Assembly (NCBI GenBank): GCA_015689745.1
Contig: WVSO01000003.1
Location: 1 to 64,000, forward strand
Direction of reading: 5' to 3'
DNA from: Rhodobacterales bacterium HKCCSP123
GTDB lineage: Bacteria > Pseudomonadota > Alphaproteobacteria > Rhodobacterales > Rhodobacteraceae
Length of the DNA stretch: 64,000 nucleotides
Part shown: positions 44,694-55,663 of the stretch, piece after piece
Position numbering within the stretch: position 1 is the stretch's first letter
Layout of the letters: each line of letters opens with the position of its first letter
Notes under the pieces: model-generated
What the model saw: the letters and a program-made list of their open reading frames with translations, nothing else
Databases searched by the model: none
What the model was told of the DNA's origin: nothing
Translations under genes and position numbers: made by a program

Positions 44694-45353
44694 TCATCCG
44701 TCGGTGGCCACCAGTTCCCAGTTCGGATCATCCGCCCCCATGTTTCGGGCGAAGGTCCAGACGTCGCGCTGGCGCTTGATCTCGTTCGGGTCGCCTTCGA
44801 TGACCTGGCCATCCGCGTTCTTCACGACCGAGGTCAGCTCGCCCACGAAACGCACGGTGATCTCGCCCACGCCCGTACCCCGGTCGAACGTCGCGCTTTC
44901 GAGTGCCAGTTCGCGGATACCGATGAAGGATGCGTGGATCGTCAGCCCCTGCTCCTCGCGATGGCGGATGACGCTCTCGAAGGTGTCCATCACGTCATCT
45001 GCAAGGAAGGGGCGAAGCTCGTCCAGATCGCCGTTCTCGAAGGCCATCAGGATCATCTCGTAGGCGCCGCGGGCGCCTTGCAGGAACTCGGACACGGAGA
45101 AGCCCGGCTCGGCCAGCTTCATGGCGGCCAGCGCCTTGGCGCTTTCGGATCCGTCTTCGACATGGTCGGTGATGTCCCGGTCGGGGCCACCCTCGATCAC
45201 CTCGAAGTCGCGGCGCCGCGTTTCGCTGGGCGCAGGGCGCGCCATCGGGGGTTTTTCGTACCCTTCACGCGTCCCGAGCACACTGCGCAAGCGCAGGATG
45301 AGGAAGATCGCAATGCCGGCCAGAACCAGCAAGGACAGCAGGGACGAATTCAT
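44694..45353 (-). CDS. Tim44-domain membrane protein
   Basis: This 219-residue protein has an N-terminal membrane anchor (about residues 3-21, SSLLSLLVLAGIAIFLILRL), a charged linker (about 25-70), and a Tim44-like domain from about residue 80 (FLQGARGAYEMILMAFENGDLDELRPFLADDV). Alphaproteobacterial relatives resemble mitochondrial Tim44, the inner-membrane tether of the import motor. The bacterial role is not well defined. The start at 45353 was chosen because the anchor follows it directly. It is divergent from fxsA and close to secB. Confidence 0.88.
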   Translation of the reverse strand: MNSSLLSLLVLAGIAIFLILRLRSVLGTREGYEKPPMARPAPSETRRRDFEVIEGGPDRDITDHVEDGSESAKALAAMKLAEPGFSVSEFLQGARGAYEMILMAFENGDLDELRPFLADDVMDTFESVIRHREEQGLTIHASFIGIRELALESATFDRGTGVGEITVRFVGELTSVVKNADGQVIEGDPNEIKRQRDVWTFARNMGADDPNWELVATDG

Positions 45354-45494
45354 GAAGGATCCTCGAAAACGCGTCGGGGTTCTACTAAACGGGGTCGCAG
45401 GGCACATATGTAAGGCAGGGGTCGGGTCAAGTCCATGACCGAAGGCCCGCCTTTCGACCGCGCGACCCCGCGCCAGACCCGACGGAACCGGACC

Positions 45495-45977
45495 ATGTGG
45501 CTTTTTCTCGCCTTTCTCCTCGTGCCGCTGATCGAGATCGCGTTGTTCATCCAGGTGGGCGGCCTGATCGGCCTTTGGCCGACGCTTCTGATCGTGGTTC
45601 TGACCGCCATCGCCGGCACGGCCCTTGTCCGCTCGCAGGGGGCGCAGGCGCTGGCCCGGCTGCGCGACAGTTTCGACACGCTGCGCGACCCGACCGAGCC
45701 GCTGGCGCATGGCGCCATGATCCTGTTTTCCGGTGCGCTGCTGCTGACGCCGGGGTTCTTCACCGATGCCGTCGGCTTCGCGCTGCTTGTGCCCGGCGTT
45801 CGCAGTTTCGTGCTGCGAGAGGTGAAGAAGCGCGTCCAGGTGCACAGCATGTCCATGGGCGGCCGCCCGCCCGGTGCACCGCCGCGCCCCCGCGACGAGG
45901 TGATCGACGGGAGTTACACCGTCGAGGAGGTGGACGAGCCGCCGCGCAATGGTCCGTCGGGGTGGACGAGGCATTGA
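45495..45977 (+). CDS. fxsA: FxsA family membrane protein
   Basis: This 160-residue protein has hydrophobic segments at about 2-19, 24-44 and 75-100 and the FxsA pattern MWLFLAFLLVPLIEIALFIQVGGLIG and TPGFFTDAVGFALLVPGVRS. In Escherichia coli FxsA overproduction relieves exclusion of phage T7 by the F plasmid; its normal job is unknown. The ATG at 45495 starts the membrane segment directly; an ATG at 45435 would add 20 polar residues. It lies head to head with the Tim44 gene and upstream of secB. Confidence 0.88.
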   Translation: MWLFLAFLLVPLIEIALFIQVGGLIGLWPTLLIVVLTAIAGTALVRSQGAQALARLRDSFDTLRDPTEPLAHGAMILFSGALLLTPGFFTDAVGFALLVPGVRSFVLREVKKRVQVHSMSMGGRPPGAPPRPRDEVIDGSYTVEEVDEPPRNGPSGWTRH

Positions 45978-45994
45978 GCCCCCTGTCAGGGGCT
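45977..45994 (+). terminator. Short hairpin after fxsA
   Basis: AGCCCC and GGGGCT pair around a 6-nt loop starting at the last base of the fxsA stop codon. There is no T-tract, so termination is doubtful; it may only separate fxsA from secB. Confidence 0.4.
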
Positions 45995-46036
45995 GCTAGA
46001 CCCGGCGCCAACCTGTTTTGACGCCTGGAGACGAAA

Positions 46037-46552
46037 ATGTCCGATACCAACGGTGGAACCTCGCCCGCGACCCCTGTCACCCCGGAAGGCCAGCCGGTGC
46101 TGCCCAAGCTGCAGATCCTCGGCCAGTTCGTGCGGGACATGTCCTTCGAGAACATCGCCGCACAGAAAGCCCTGAAGGCCAACGTGCAGCCCGAGGTCCA
46201 GGTGCAGGTCGCACTCGATGCACGCAAGCGCGAGGCCGACGATCAGTACGACGTGATCATGAAGCTCAAGGTCGACAGCAAGACCAAGGAAGACAAGCCG
46301 CAGCCGATCTTTCTGCTCGAGCTGGAATACGGCGGCATCTTCAAGGTCGAGAATGTCTCGAAAGAGCAGCTGCACCCGTTCCTGCTGATCGAGTGTCCGC
46401 GGATGCTGTTCCCCTTCGTGCGCCGCATCGTGTCGGACGTGACCCGCGACGGCGGCTACCCGCCGGTGAACCTGGACACGATCGACTTCCTCGCGCTCTA
46501 CCGCCAGCAGCTTGCGCAGCGCGCGGCCGCGGCCCCCAAGGCCGACGCCTGA
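46037..46552 (+). CDS. secB: Protein-export chaperone SecB
   Basis: This 171-residue cytoplasmic tetrameric chaperone holds preproteins unfolded for SecA. KLQILGQFVRDMSFENI and LELEYGGIFKVENV are family landmarks, with FPFVRRIVSDVTRDGGYPPVNLDTIDF near the C-terminus. A GGAG site precedes the ATG. It converges on dnaQ with a single-base gap between stops. Confidence 0.97.
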   Translation: MSDTNGGTSPATPVTPEGQPVLPKLQILGQFVRDMSFENIAAQKALKANVQPEVQVQVALDARKREADDQYDVIMKLKVDSKTKEDKPQPIFLLELEYGGIFKVENVSKEQLHPFLLIECPRMLFPFVRRIVSDVTRDGGYPPVNLDTIDFLALYRQQLAQRAAAAPKADA

Positions 46553-46553
46553 T

Positions 46554-47252
46554 CTAACCCCGTTTCGACCAGATCGCGCCGTCCCCGAGCTCGGACACGA
46601 AGGCGGCATGGGCGGCGCGTTCCTCCTCCGTGACACGGGGCGGAAGCGGTTTCGGCCGTGGACGCGGGCGCCAGTCGGTTTCCGCCGCCTCGGCGCGGTT
46701 CTTGCCGGTGCCGCCGCCAAGGGCGAAATCCGGCTGTCGTCCGCCCGTGAGCTCCAGGTAGACATCCGCGAGGATCTCGGAATCGAGAAGCGCGCCGTGG
46801 AGCGTACGGTTCGAGTTGTCGATCCCGAACCGCCTGCACAGCGCGTCGAGCGACGCGGGCGAGCCGGGAAACCGGCGCCGCGCGATCAGCAGCGTATCGA
46901 CCGCCTGGTTGTCCGGCAGGGCCGGAAGGCCGGCCCATTGCAGTTCGGCGTTGAGGAAACGCATGTCGAAGCTGGCATTGTGGATGACGAGCCGCGCATC
47001 GCCGACGAACTCCAGGAAGGCGTGCGCGATATCCACGAAGCGGGGCTTGTCGGCCAGGAAATCTTCGCCGATGCCGTGCACGGCGAAGGCCTCGGCCGGC
47101 ATGTCGCGTTCGGGGTTGATGTACTGGTGATATGTCTTTCCCGTCGGCACCTGGTTCCACAGCTCGACCGCCCCGATCTCGACGATCCGGTGAGCGGGCG
47201 TGTCGAACGGGTCGAGGCCGGTGGTTTCGGTGTCGAGAACGATCTCACGCAT
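46554..47252 (-). CDS. dnaQ: DNA polymerase III epsilon subunit (3'-5' exonuclease)
   Basis: This 232-residue proofreading subunit of the replicative polymerase has [10 protein letters not shown] as Exo I with the metal-binding Asp and Glu, [11 protein letters not shown] as Exo II, and the [17 protein letters not shown] segment as Exo III. The C-terminal part (after about 180) would bind the alpha subunit. It overlaps coaE by 8 nt in a coaE-dnaQ arrangement common near alphaproteobacterial origins. Confidence 0.96.
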   Translation of the reverse strand: MREIVLDTETTGLDPFDTPAHRIVEIGAVELWNQVPTGKTYHQYINPERDMPAEAFAVHGIGEDFLADKPRFVDIAHAFLEFVGDARLVIHNASFDMRFLNAELQWAGLPALPDNQAVDTLLIARRRFPGSPASLDALCRRFGIDNSNRTLHGALLDSEILADVYLELTGGRQPDFALGGGTGKNRAEAAETDWRPRPRPKPLPPRVTEEERAAHAAFVSELGDGAIWSKRG

Positions 47253-47841
47253 CGGGCCGCTCCGGTCTGGTCAGGCTTTCGATCAGGTCTGCCACGGCGG
47301 CGCGGGTCTGATCCAGTGTCTTCGTCTCGATCACGTGATCGGCGCGCGCGCGTTTCTCGGCATCGGGCAACTGCCGGGCAAGGATGCGCGCGAACATCTC
47401 TTCCGTCATGCCGGGACGGGCGAGCACACGGGCACGCTGCGTCTCGGCATCGGTCGAGACGACGAGGATGCTGTCGATCTCCGTGTTTCCCGTCTCGAAC
47501 AGAAGGGGGATATCGAGAACGACAAGGGGTGCTGCGGCGTGTTCCGCCAGAAAGGCGCGCCGGTCTTCGGCGACGAGCGGATGCACGACCGCCTCGAGGC
47601 GCGTCAGCAACCCCGCGTCACTCGCGAGGGCGTCCTTCAGGCGGTCCCGGCTGACCGCATCGTTCTCGATCGCTTCCGGGCAGAGCGCACCGACCGGACC
47701 GACAGCCGCGCCACCCCTTGCGTAAAGGCGATGCACCGATGCATCCGCATCCCAGACGGGAATGCCCGCGTCGCGGAACATCTGCGACGTGGTCGATTTT
47801 CCCATCCCGATGGACCCCGTCAGCCCAAGCCGATGGGTCAT
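47245..47841 (-). CDS. coaE: Dephospho-CoA kinase
   Basis: This 198-residue P-loop kinase carries out the last step of coenzyme A synthesis. [12 protein letters not shown] is the Walker A and [13 protein letters not shown] carries the conserved DxPLLFE motif. Its start overlaps the aroE stop by 4 nt, and its end overlaps dnaQ. Confidence 0.96.
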   Translation of the reverse strand: MTHRLGLTGSIGMGKSTTSQMFRDAGIPVWDADASVHRLYARGGAAVGPVGALCPEAIENDAVSRDRLKDALASDAGLLTRLEAVVHPLVAEDRRAFLAEHAAAPLVVLDIPLLFETGNTEIDSILVVSTDAETQRARVLARPGMTEEMFARILARQLPDAEKRARADHVIETKTLDQTRAAVADLIESLTRPERPDA

Positions 47842-48674
47842 GGCCCAAGCACCGCGTTGCGCAGATCGTCATCGACCAGGGGCGTATAACCGAACCAGCG
47901 TTCGAAACCGGGCACCGCCTGGTGCAGCAACATGCCAAGACCGTCGACCGTCTCGCATCCGGCCTCGCGCGCCGTGCGAAGCAGCCCGGTTTCCAGCGGC
48001 TTGTAGACGATGTCGGTTACAACCGTCGGCGGGCCGAGGCGGGACAGGTCGATCGCAAGCGGCGGCTGGCCCTCCATCCCGAGCGATGTCGTGTTCACGA
48101 TCAGGGCGCAATCCTCGACAAGCTCGGGGATCCGCGTCCAGTCCTGCGGATCGACGCGCGCGCCGAACTGGTCCTTCAGCGCATCGGCACGGGCGCGCGT
48201 GCGGTTGGCCACGACCACCCGCGGCGCCCCGTCCGAGATCAGCGCCGAGACGATGGCCTTCGCCGCACCGCCCGAGCCCAGAACCAGTGCCGGCCCACTC
48301 GCCGCGGTCCAGCCCGGCAGCGCCTGGCGGATGTTGGTCAGGAACCCCTGGCCATCGGTGTTGTCGGCCTGAATCCGCCCGTCGGACATGAAGGTGATCG
48401 TGTTCGCCGCCCCGATCAGCGCGGCGCGGTCGGTCACGCTGGTCGCCAGCGACAGAACGTATTCCTTGTGCGGGATCGTGACGTTGACACCGACGAAGCC
48501 CATCCGAGGAAGCATGTGGAACGCATCCGCGAGATTGGCATGGGTGATGTGAAGGGGCACGTAATGCCCCCGCAACCCGTAGCGGCGCAGCCAGTGGCCA
48601 TGCAGCCTCGGCGACAGGGAATGGGAAATCGGGTCGCCGATCACGCCGGCGAGCGGGATCTCGGGACGGATCAT
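47838..48674 (-). CDS. aroE: Shikimate dehydrogenase
   Basis: This 278-residue NADP-dependent enzyme reduces 3-dehydroshikimate in aromatic amino acid synthesis. GDPISHSLSPRLHGHWL binds shikimate, NVTIPHKEYV holds the catalytic lysine, NTDGQGFL and LGSGGAAKAIVSAL form the cofactor site. The ATG at 48674 overlaps the maf stop; the longer open frame lies inside maf. Confidence 0.96.
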   Translation of the reverse strand: MIRPEIPLAGVIGDPISHSLSPRLHGHWLRRYGLRGHYVPLHITHANLADAFHMLPRMGFVGVNVTIPHKEYVLSLATSVTDRAALIGAANTITFMSDGRIQADNTDGQGFLTNIRQALPGWTAASGPALVLGSGGAAKAIVSALISDGAPRVVVANRTRARADALKDQFGARVDPQDWTRIPELVEDCALIVNTTSLGMEGQPPLAIDLSRLGPPTVVTDIVYKPLETGLLRTAREAGCETVDGLGMLLHQAVPGFERWFGYTPLVDDDLRNAVLGP

Positions 48675-49279
48675 GTGAAACTCCAGCCGCGCAAGCGCAG
48701 AAAGGAACAGATATCGAGCAAGGGCAACCCAAGCACGGAAAACCAGTCGCCGTCCATCCGGCTGAAGAGCCGTGCCCCGATGCTTTCCGCCTGGTAGGCT
48801 CCGACCGAGCTTGCCACCTCGGGCCATGCGAGGTCGAGATAGGCATCGATCTCGGCCGCGGTCAGAACATGCATGGTCATGCGGGCCACGCCGACATGGC
48901 GCCACGCCGGCTCGGTTCCGTCATAGATGACAGCCGCGGAATAGAGGTGGTGCGTCTGCCCGGAGAGGCGCGACAGCTGTTCTTTCGCCATCTCGCGGCT
49001 TTCGGGTTTCTCGAAAACCTCGGTCTTCAACGCGAGAACCTGGTCGCAACCGAGCGTCAGACCCGCTTCGGCAACCTTGCGCGCCTTGAATTCGGCCAGC
49101 GCGTCCGCCACATCACGGGGATGCGCGTCCTCGGCCAGCAGTGCATCGCGGATCGCGGCCTCGTCTATGCGCGCCGGACGAATCGTCGGCCGGAGACCCG
49201 CCGTTTCCAGCAACTGGCGACGGATATCGGAGGCGGAGGCGAGGGTGAGCTGCCCGTCGGGCACGGAAATCCTGTCCAT
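48671..49279 (-). CDS. maf: Maf-like nucleotide pyrophosphatase
   Basis: This roughly 200-residue Maf/YceF-family enzyme hydrolyses non-canonical or excess nucleoside triphosphates. LTLASASDIRRQLLETAG is the N-terminal signature and LTLGCDQVLAL the active-site segment. Three starts are possible: ATG 49291, ATG 49279 and GTG 49264; the last has the best ribosome-binding site (AGGA at 5 nt). 49279 is given as a compromise. It is the gene immediately left of the candidate oriC and is transcribed away from it. Confidence 0.9.
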   Translation of the reverse strand: MDRISVPDGQLTLASASDIRRQLLETAGLRPTIRPARIDEAAIRDALLAEDAHPRDVADALAEFKARKVAEAGLTLGCDQVLALKTEVFEKPESREMAKEQLSRLSGQTHHLYSAAVIYDGTEPAWRHVGVARMTMHVLTAAEIDAYLDLAWPEVASSVGAYQAESIGARLFSRMDGDWFSVLGLPLLDICSFLRLRGWSFT

Positions 49280-49284
49280 ATCCC

Positions 49285-49660
49285 TGTGCATAACGGAGGG
49301 GAGTTGTCGCCGACAATCGGGTTGATGCGCGATGTGGAAAAGACCCCTCGCGATGCGGCTTCCGGAACCCACGACCTGTTGCGGATTTGTCCACGGGGAA
49401 CAACCATTCACCGCCGTGGTCGGGATAGCTTGACAAAACTCGCCTGTCCCCGATCTTTTCCCACCCTATCCACAACATGAGGAGATTTAACACATTGAAT
49501 AATATATGTATTTTCTGATTTCCACAGACGCGGGAGACCCGTTCCGGGAGAAACATTCCCTTGGGAAAACCCGTTGGAGAACCGGTCGCGGATCAGGGTT
49601 TCGGCGTTGCTCACTGCGCTAAAGAAACAACAACCTTTCTATAAATCTATCTTTTCTTGA
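49285..49660. other. Candidate chromosomal replication origin (oriC) between maf and rho
   Basis: Five DnaA-box-like 9-mers lie here: TTATGCACA (minus, 49285-49293, exact TTATNCACA), TTTTCCACA (minus, 49333-49341, one mismatch to TTATCCACA), TTGTCCACG (49387-49395, two), CTATCCACA (49466-49474, one) and ATTTCCACA (49518-49526, two). The stretch 49481-49520 has only 9 G/C in 40 bases, and 49621-49660 only 10 in 40, in otherwise GC-rich DNA; either could be the unwinding element. Genes on both sides run away from it, and parA, parB and two parS sites lie within 7 kb. No convincing gene occurs in 49280-49804. Confidence 0.75.
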
Positions 49661-49685
49661 TACATGCCCCGGCCGTTCGCCAAGC

Positions 49686-49714
49686 TTGACAGGCGACAGG
49701 ACGGGCCATAGACG
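49686..49714 (+). promoter_or_regulatory. Possible rho promoter
   Basis: TTGACA (49686-49691) is followed at 17 nt by TAGACG, a poor -10, giving a leader of about 80 nt before rho. Long leaders are usual for rho because Rho controls its own synthesis. This is a weak call. Confidence 0.3.
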
Positions 49715-49804
49715 ACAGGTGCCTTTCGTCCGAAAGCGCATCTTCCAGACGATGATGACAAACAGGAACGCCCTGCCTGGGCTGTCCTGCGACAGGATAT
49801 TTCC

Positions 49805-51076
49805 ATGAGTGCTACGACGCTGAAACTTGCCGATCTGAAGGCGAAGTCCCCCAAGGACCTTCTGGCGATGGCCGAAGACCTCGAGATCGAGAACGCCTCG
49901 ACCATGCGCAAGGGCGAGATGATGTTCGAGATCCTGCGCGAGCGGGCGGACGAAGGCTGGGAAATTTCCGGTGACGGTGTGCTCGAGGTGCTGCAGGACG
50001 GCTTCGGTTTCCTTCGATCGCCCGAAGCGAACTACCTGCCGGGTCCCGATGACATCTATGTCAGCCCCGAGATGATCCGTCAGCATTCGCTCCGCACCGG
50101 CGACACCGTCGAAGGGACGATGACCGCGCCGCGCGACAACGAGCGCTACTTCGCGCTTGTGACCGTGCAGGCGATCAACTTCCAGGATCCCGAGCGGGCG
50201 CGCCACAAGGTCGCCTTCGACAACCTGACGCCGCTTTACCCGGACGAGCGGTTGAAGATGGAAATCGAGGATCCCACGATCAAGGATCGCTCGGCACGCA
50301 TCATCGACCTGGTCGCGCCGATCGGGAAGGGGCAGCGGGCGCTGATCGTGGCACCGCCCCGCACCGGCAAGACGGTGCTGTTGCAGAACATCGCCCATTC
50401 GATCGAGACCAACCACCCCGAGTGTTACCTGATCGTCCTTCTGATCGACGAACGCCCGGAAGAAGTGACCGACATGCAGCGCAGCGTGAAGGGCGAGGTG
50501 ATTTCCTCGACCTTCGACGAACCCGCAACGCGGCACGTCGCGGTTGCCGAAATGGTCATTGAAAAGGCCAAGCGCCTTGTCGAGCACAAGCGCGACGTCG
50601 TCATCCTGCTGGACTCGATCACGCGTCTTGGCCGTGCCTACAACACCGTCGTTCCGTCCTCGGGCAAGGTTCTGACCGGTGGCGTGGATGCCAACGCGTT
50701 GCAACGTCCCAAGCGGTTCTTCGGTGCGGCCAGGAACATCGAGGAAGGCGGATCGCTCACCATCATCGCGACGGCGCTGATCGACACCGGCAGCCGTATG
50801 GACGAGGTGATCTTCGAGGAATTCAAGGGCACCGGCAACAGCGAGATCGTGCTGGACCGCAAGGTCGCCGACAAGCGCGTCTTCCCGGCGATGGACATTC
50901 TCAAGTCCGGCACCCGGAAAGAGGATCTGCTCGTCGAAAAGGGCGATCTGCAGAAAACCTATGTCCTGCGCCGCATCCTGAACCCGATGGGTACGACCGA
51001 CGCCATCGAGTTCCTGATCTCGAAGCTCAAGCAGACCAAGACGAATTCCGAGTTCTTCGACTCGATGAACGCATAA
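49805..51076 (+). CDS. rho: Transcription termination factor Rho
   Basis: This 423-residue hexameric RNA helicase ends transcription. The N-terminal [36 protein letters not shown] domain is followed by the RNA-binding cold-shock-like domain (about 50-115, [17 protein letters not shown]). [11 protein letters not shown] is Walker A and [16 protein letters not shown] includes Walker B. It is the first gene to the right of the candidate oriC and is followed 12 nt later by mnmE. Confidence 0.98.
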   Translation: MSATTLKLADLKAKSPKDLLAMAEDLEIENASTMRKGEMMFEILRERADEGWEISGDGVLEVLQDGFGFLRSPEANYLPGPDDIYVSPEMIRQHSLRTGDTVEGTMTAPRDNERYFALVTVQAINFQDPERARHKVAFDNLTPLYPDERLKMEIEDPTIKDRSARIIDLVAPIGKGQRALIVAPPRTGKTVLLQNIAHSIETNHPECYLIVLLIDERPEEVTDMQRSVKGEVISSTFDEPATRHVAVAEMVIEKAKRLVEHKRDVVILLDSITRLGRAYNTVVPSSGKVLTGGVDANALQRPKRFFGAARNIEEGGSLTIIATALIDTGSRMDEVIFEEFKGTGNSEIVLDRKVADKRVFPAMDILKSGTRKEDLLVEKGDLQKTYVLRRILNPMGTTDAIEFLISKLKQTKTNSEFFDSMNA

Positions 51077-51088
51077 GGGGCGCCGGCG

Positions 51089-52369
51089 ATGCAGACGATC
51101 TTCGCCCTGGCGACCGCCCGGGGGAAGTCGGGCGTCGCCGTTCTCCGCATCTCGGGGCCCGAGGCGCACGACGTCGCGCGTCTGCTCTGCGGTGACCTGC
51201 CGGGACCGGGGCGTTTCGCGCTTCGGGATCTGCGCGATGCAGCGGGCGAGGTTCTGGACGAAGCCCTTGTGCTGCGCTTCGATGCGCCGCGCAGCTTCAC
51301 CGGCGAAGATACCGTCGAGCTGCAGACCCACGGCAGCCTTGCCGTGATCCGCGCGGTCGAGGCCGCCATCGCGGCGACGGGCCTTGCAAGGCTGGCCGAA
51401 CCGGGTGAGTTCACGCGGCGCGCGCTGCTCAACGGTAACCTCGATCTCGCGCAGGTCGAAGGCCTTTCCGATCTTCTCGCCGCCGAGACCGAAGGCCAGC
51501 GTCGGCAAGCGCAATCGCTGTTCTCGGGCGCGATGCGTGCCTTCGTCGAGGAAACGCGGCGCGACCTGCTGCGAGCGGCGGCCCTGATCGAGGCGACGAT
51601 CGATTTCGCCGACGAGGACGTACCCGTCGACGTCTCGCCGGAGGTCGGCGCGCTGATCGCTGGTGTCATCGCCTCGATCGACGGGCAACTTGGGGGCTTC
51701 GCAGGAGCGGACCGCCTGAGAACGGGTTTCGAGGTCGCCATCGTCGGCCCGCCCAATGCGGGGAAATCGACGCTTCTCAATCGCATCGCGGGCCGTGATA
51801 TCGCCATCACCTCCGAGATCGCCGGAACGACGCGGGATATTCTCGAGGTGCGGGTCGATCTTGATGGCCTGCCGGTCACTTTTCTGGATATGGCGGGCCT
51901 TCGCGAATCCGAGGACCGATTGGAACAGATCGGCGTTGCCCGGGCGCGGGAGCGGGCGGAGCGGGCCGATCTTCGGATTCTCCTTCAGGATGGGGCCGCG
52001 GGCGGGGACCCCTTCGATCCGGGGCTCGCGGTTGAGCTGACCTACCGGACGAAATCGGACCTGACGGGCGAGGGGGTGTCCGGGCTGACGGGGGAAGGCG
52101 TCGACCGCATCCTTTCGGATGTGTCCGCACGCCTGGGGGAACGTGTGAGCGATGGAACGATCGCCTCCCATGAACGGCATCGGCATGCGATGGCCGCGGC
52201 CCGGCGTTCATTGGGTCTTGCGGAACGGGCCTTTGCCGAAGGGCAGGGCGCCGAGATCATCGCCTATCACCTGCGTGACGGCTTGGCCGCGCTTGACTCG
52301 TTGATCGGGCGTGTAGATGTAGAGGCGGTCCTCGGCGAAATCTTTGCGCAATTCTGCATCGGCAAGTGA
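51089..52369 (+). CDS. mnmE: tRNA modification GTPase MnmE
   Basis: This 426-residue GTPase works with MnmG to make the 5-carboxymethylaminomethyl group on wobble uridine of certain tRNAs. It has an N-terminal folate-binding domain (GDLPGPGRFALRDLR and EPGEFTRRALLNGNLDL), a helical domain, a G domain (about 215-350; GPPNAGKSTLLN, AGTTRDI, DMAGLRES), and the C-terminal CIGK with the conserved cysteine. The mnmG ribosome-binding site overlaps its stop codon. Confidence 0.97.
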   Translation: MQTIFALATARGKSGVAVLRISGPEAHDVARLLCGDLPGPGRFALRDLRDAAGEVLDEALVLRFDAPRSFTGEDTVELQTHGSLAVIRAVEAAIAATGLARLAEPGEFTRRALLNGNLDLAQVEGLSDLLAAETEGQRRQAQSLFSGAMRAFVEETRRDLLRAAALIEATIDFADEDVPVDVSPEVGALIAGVIASIDGQLGGFAGADRLRTGFEVAIVGPPNAGKSTLLNRIAGRDIAITSEIAGTTRDILEVRVDLDGLPVTFLDMAGLRESEDRLEQIGVARARERAERADLRILLQDGAAGGDPFDPGLAVELTYRTKSDLTGEGVSGLTGEGVDRILSDVSARLGERVSDGTIASHERHRHAMAAARRSLGLAERAFAEGQGAEIIAYHLRDGLAALDSLIGRVDVEAVLGEIFAQFCIGK

Positions 52370-52381
52370 AAGGTGTTTCAC

Positions 52382-54243
<1,862 letters not shown>

Positions 54244-54247
<4 letters not shown>

Positions 54248-54870
54248 CCGATGACGAGGCAAAGGCCGCCCTCGCCGCCCGTGTTTCACGTGAAACACTC
54301 GGCCGGCTCGATCTCTATGCCGGGTTGCTGGTGAAATGGCAGGCCGCGATCAACCTTGTCTCTCCGACAACGCTGCCGCAGCTCTGGCTTCGCCACATGC
54401 TCGACAGCGCACAGGTGTTCGATCATGTGCCAGACTCGGCAAGGCGCTGGATCGATTTCGGCAGCGGCGGCGGGTTTCCCGGCCTTGTCTGCGCGGCCAT
54501 CGCCGCGGAAAAGCGCCCCGATCTTCGGATCACGCTGGTGGAATCCGACATGCGAAAGGGGGCTTTCCTTCGGGAAGCCGCCCGGCAGATGGGCGTTGCG
54601 GTCGACGTGCTGACCCGACGGGTCGAGGATGTTCCGCCGTCCAGGTCCGACGTCGTCAGCGCCCGCGCGCTTGCACCGCTTGCCACCCTCTGCGCCTATG
54701 CGATGCCGCACCTGGGGCCCGACGGCATCTGCCTGTTTCAGAAGGGCGCACGCCACGCCGAGGAGCTTGAAACGGCGCGGCAGGACTGGCAGATGGATGT
54801 GACGACGATCCCGAGCGTCACCGATCCCGACGCGGTCCTTCTGAAACTGGAAAACCTGCGCCATGCCTGA
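54244..54870 (+). CDS. rsmG: 16S rRNA (guanine-527-N7)-methyltransferase RsmG (GidB)
   Basis: This 208-residue SAM methyltransferase modifies G527 of 16S r[30 protein letters not shown] is the N-terminal signature and [14 protein letters not shown] the SAM-binding loop. The second parS site is embedded in codons 13-18 (VSRET), so the DNA serves both as code and as centromere. Loss of this methylation is known to give low-level streptomycin resistance in other bacteria. It overlaps parA by 8 nt. Confidence 0.96.
54282..54297. other. parS centromere site 2, inside rsmG
   Basis: A second TGTTTCACGTGAAACA, identical to site 1 and 1.9 kb from it, lies within the rsmG coding sequence. Two exact copies so close together and next to parAB are strong evidence for a functional chromosomal centromere. 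Confidence 0.95.
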
Positions 54871-55663
54871 GCTGTCCGCCCCGAGGATCCTCGCGATCAC
54901 CAACCAGAAGGGCGGGGTCGGCAAGACGACAACGGCGATCAACCTCGGTGCGGCGCTGGCGCAATTGGGCGAGCGCGTTCTGATCATCGACCTCGATCCG
55001 CAGGGGAACGCATCGACCGGCCTCGGGATTTCGGCGCGCGACCGGGACAACACGACCTACGAACTGCTGCACGAGGAGGCGCCGCTCTCTTCGGTCATCC
55101 GCAAGACGGGGGTGGAGCGGCTGGACATCGCTCCGGGAACGACCGATCTCAGCTCGACCGATGTCGAGCTCGGGCAGCACGAGAACCGCATTTTCCTGCT
55201 GAAGGACGCGCTGTCGACGGATGGTCTTGCCGCCTACGATTACGTCCTGATCGATTGTCCGCCGTCGCTCAGCCTTCTGACGGTCAACGCGCTCGTCGCC
55301 TGCCATGCGGTGCTGGTACCGCTTCAAGCCGAGTTCTTCGCGCTGGAAGGCCTGTCACAGCTGATGCTCACCGTCCGTGACGTGCGCGAAACGGCCAACC
55401 CCGGGCTGCGGATCGAGGGGGTGGTGCTGACCATGTTCGATCAACGCAACAACCTGAGCCAACAGGTCGAAGAGGATGCGCGCGGCACGCTTGGCGAGCT
55501 TGTGCTGAACACGCGGATCCCGCGCAATGTCCGCCTGAGCGAGGCGCCTTCCTACGCGCTTCCGGTTCTGGCCTATGATCCGTCGTCGAAGGGCAGCCAG
55601 GCCTACGTCGAACTGGCCGAGGAAGTCCTTGCACGGCATGCGAAACGGAAGGAGCCGGCATAA
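54863..55663 (+). CDS. parA: Chromosome-partitioning ATPase ParA
   Basis: This 266-residue deviant-Walker ATPase forms the DNA-bound gradient that pulls ParB-parS complexes apart. ITNQKGGVGKTTTAINLG is the Walker A with signature lysine, DLDPQGNASTGLG the A' motif, and YDYVLIDCPPSLS the Walker B. Length and the rsmG-parA-parB order match chromosomal, not plasmid, Par systems. The stop shares a base with the parB start. Confidence 0.97.
   Translation: MPELSAPRILAITNQKGGVGKTTTAINLGAALAQLGERVLIIDLDPQGNASTGLGISARDRDNTTYELLHEEAPLSSVIRKTGVERLDIAPGTTDLSSTDVELGQHENRIFLLKDALSTDGLAAYDYVLIDCPPSLSLLTVNALVACHAVLVPLQAEFFALEGLSQLMLTVRDVRETANPGLRIEGVVLTMFDQRNNLSQQVEEDARGTLGELVLNTRIPRNVRLSEAPSYALPVLAYDPSSKGSQAYVELAEEVLARHAKRKEPA

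Noticed and set aside
49619-52186. 855-codon open frame on the minus strand
   Set aside because: It lies antisense to rho and mnmE, both certain genes, has no recognisable motif, and would run through the candidate origin region.
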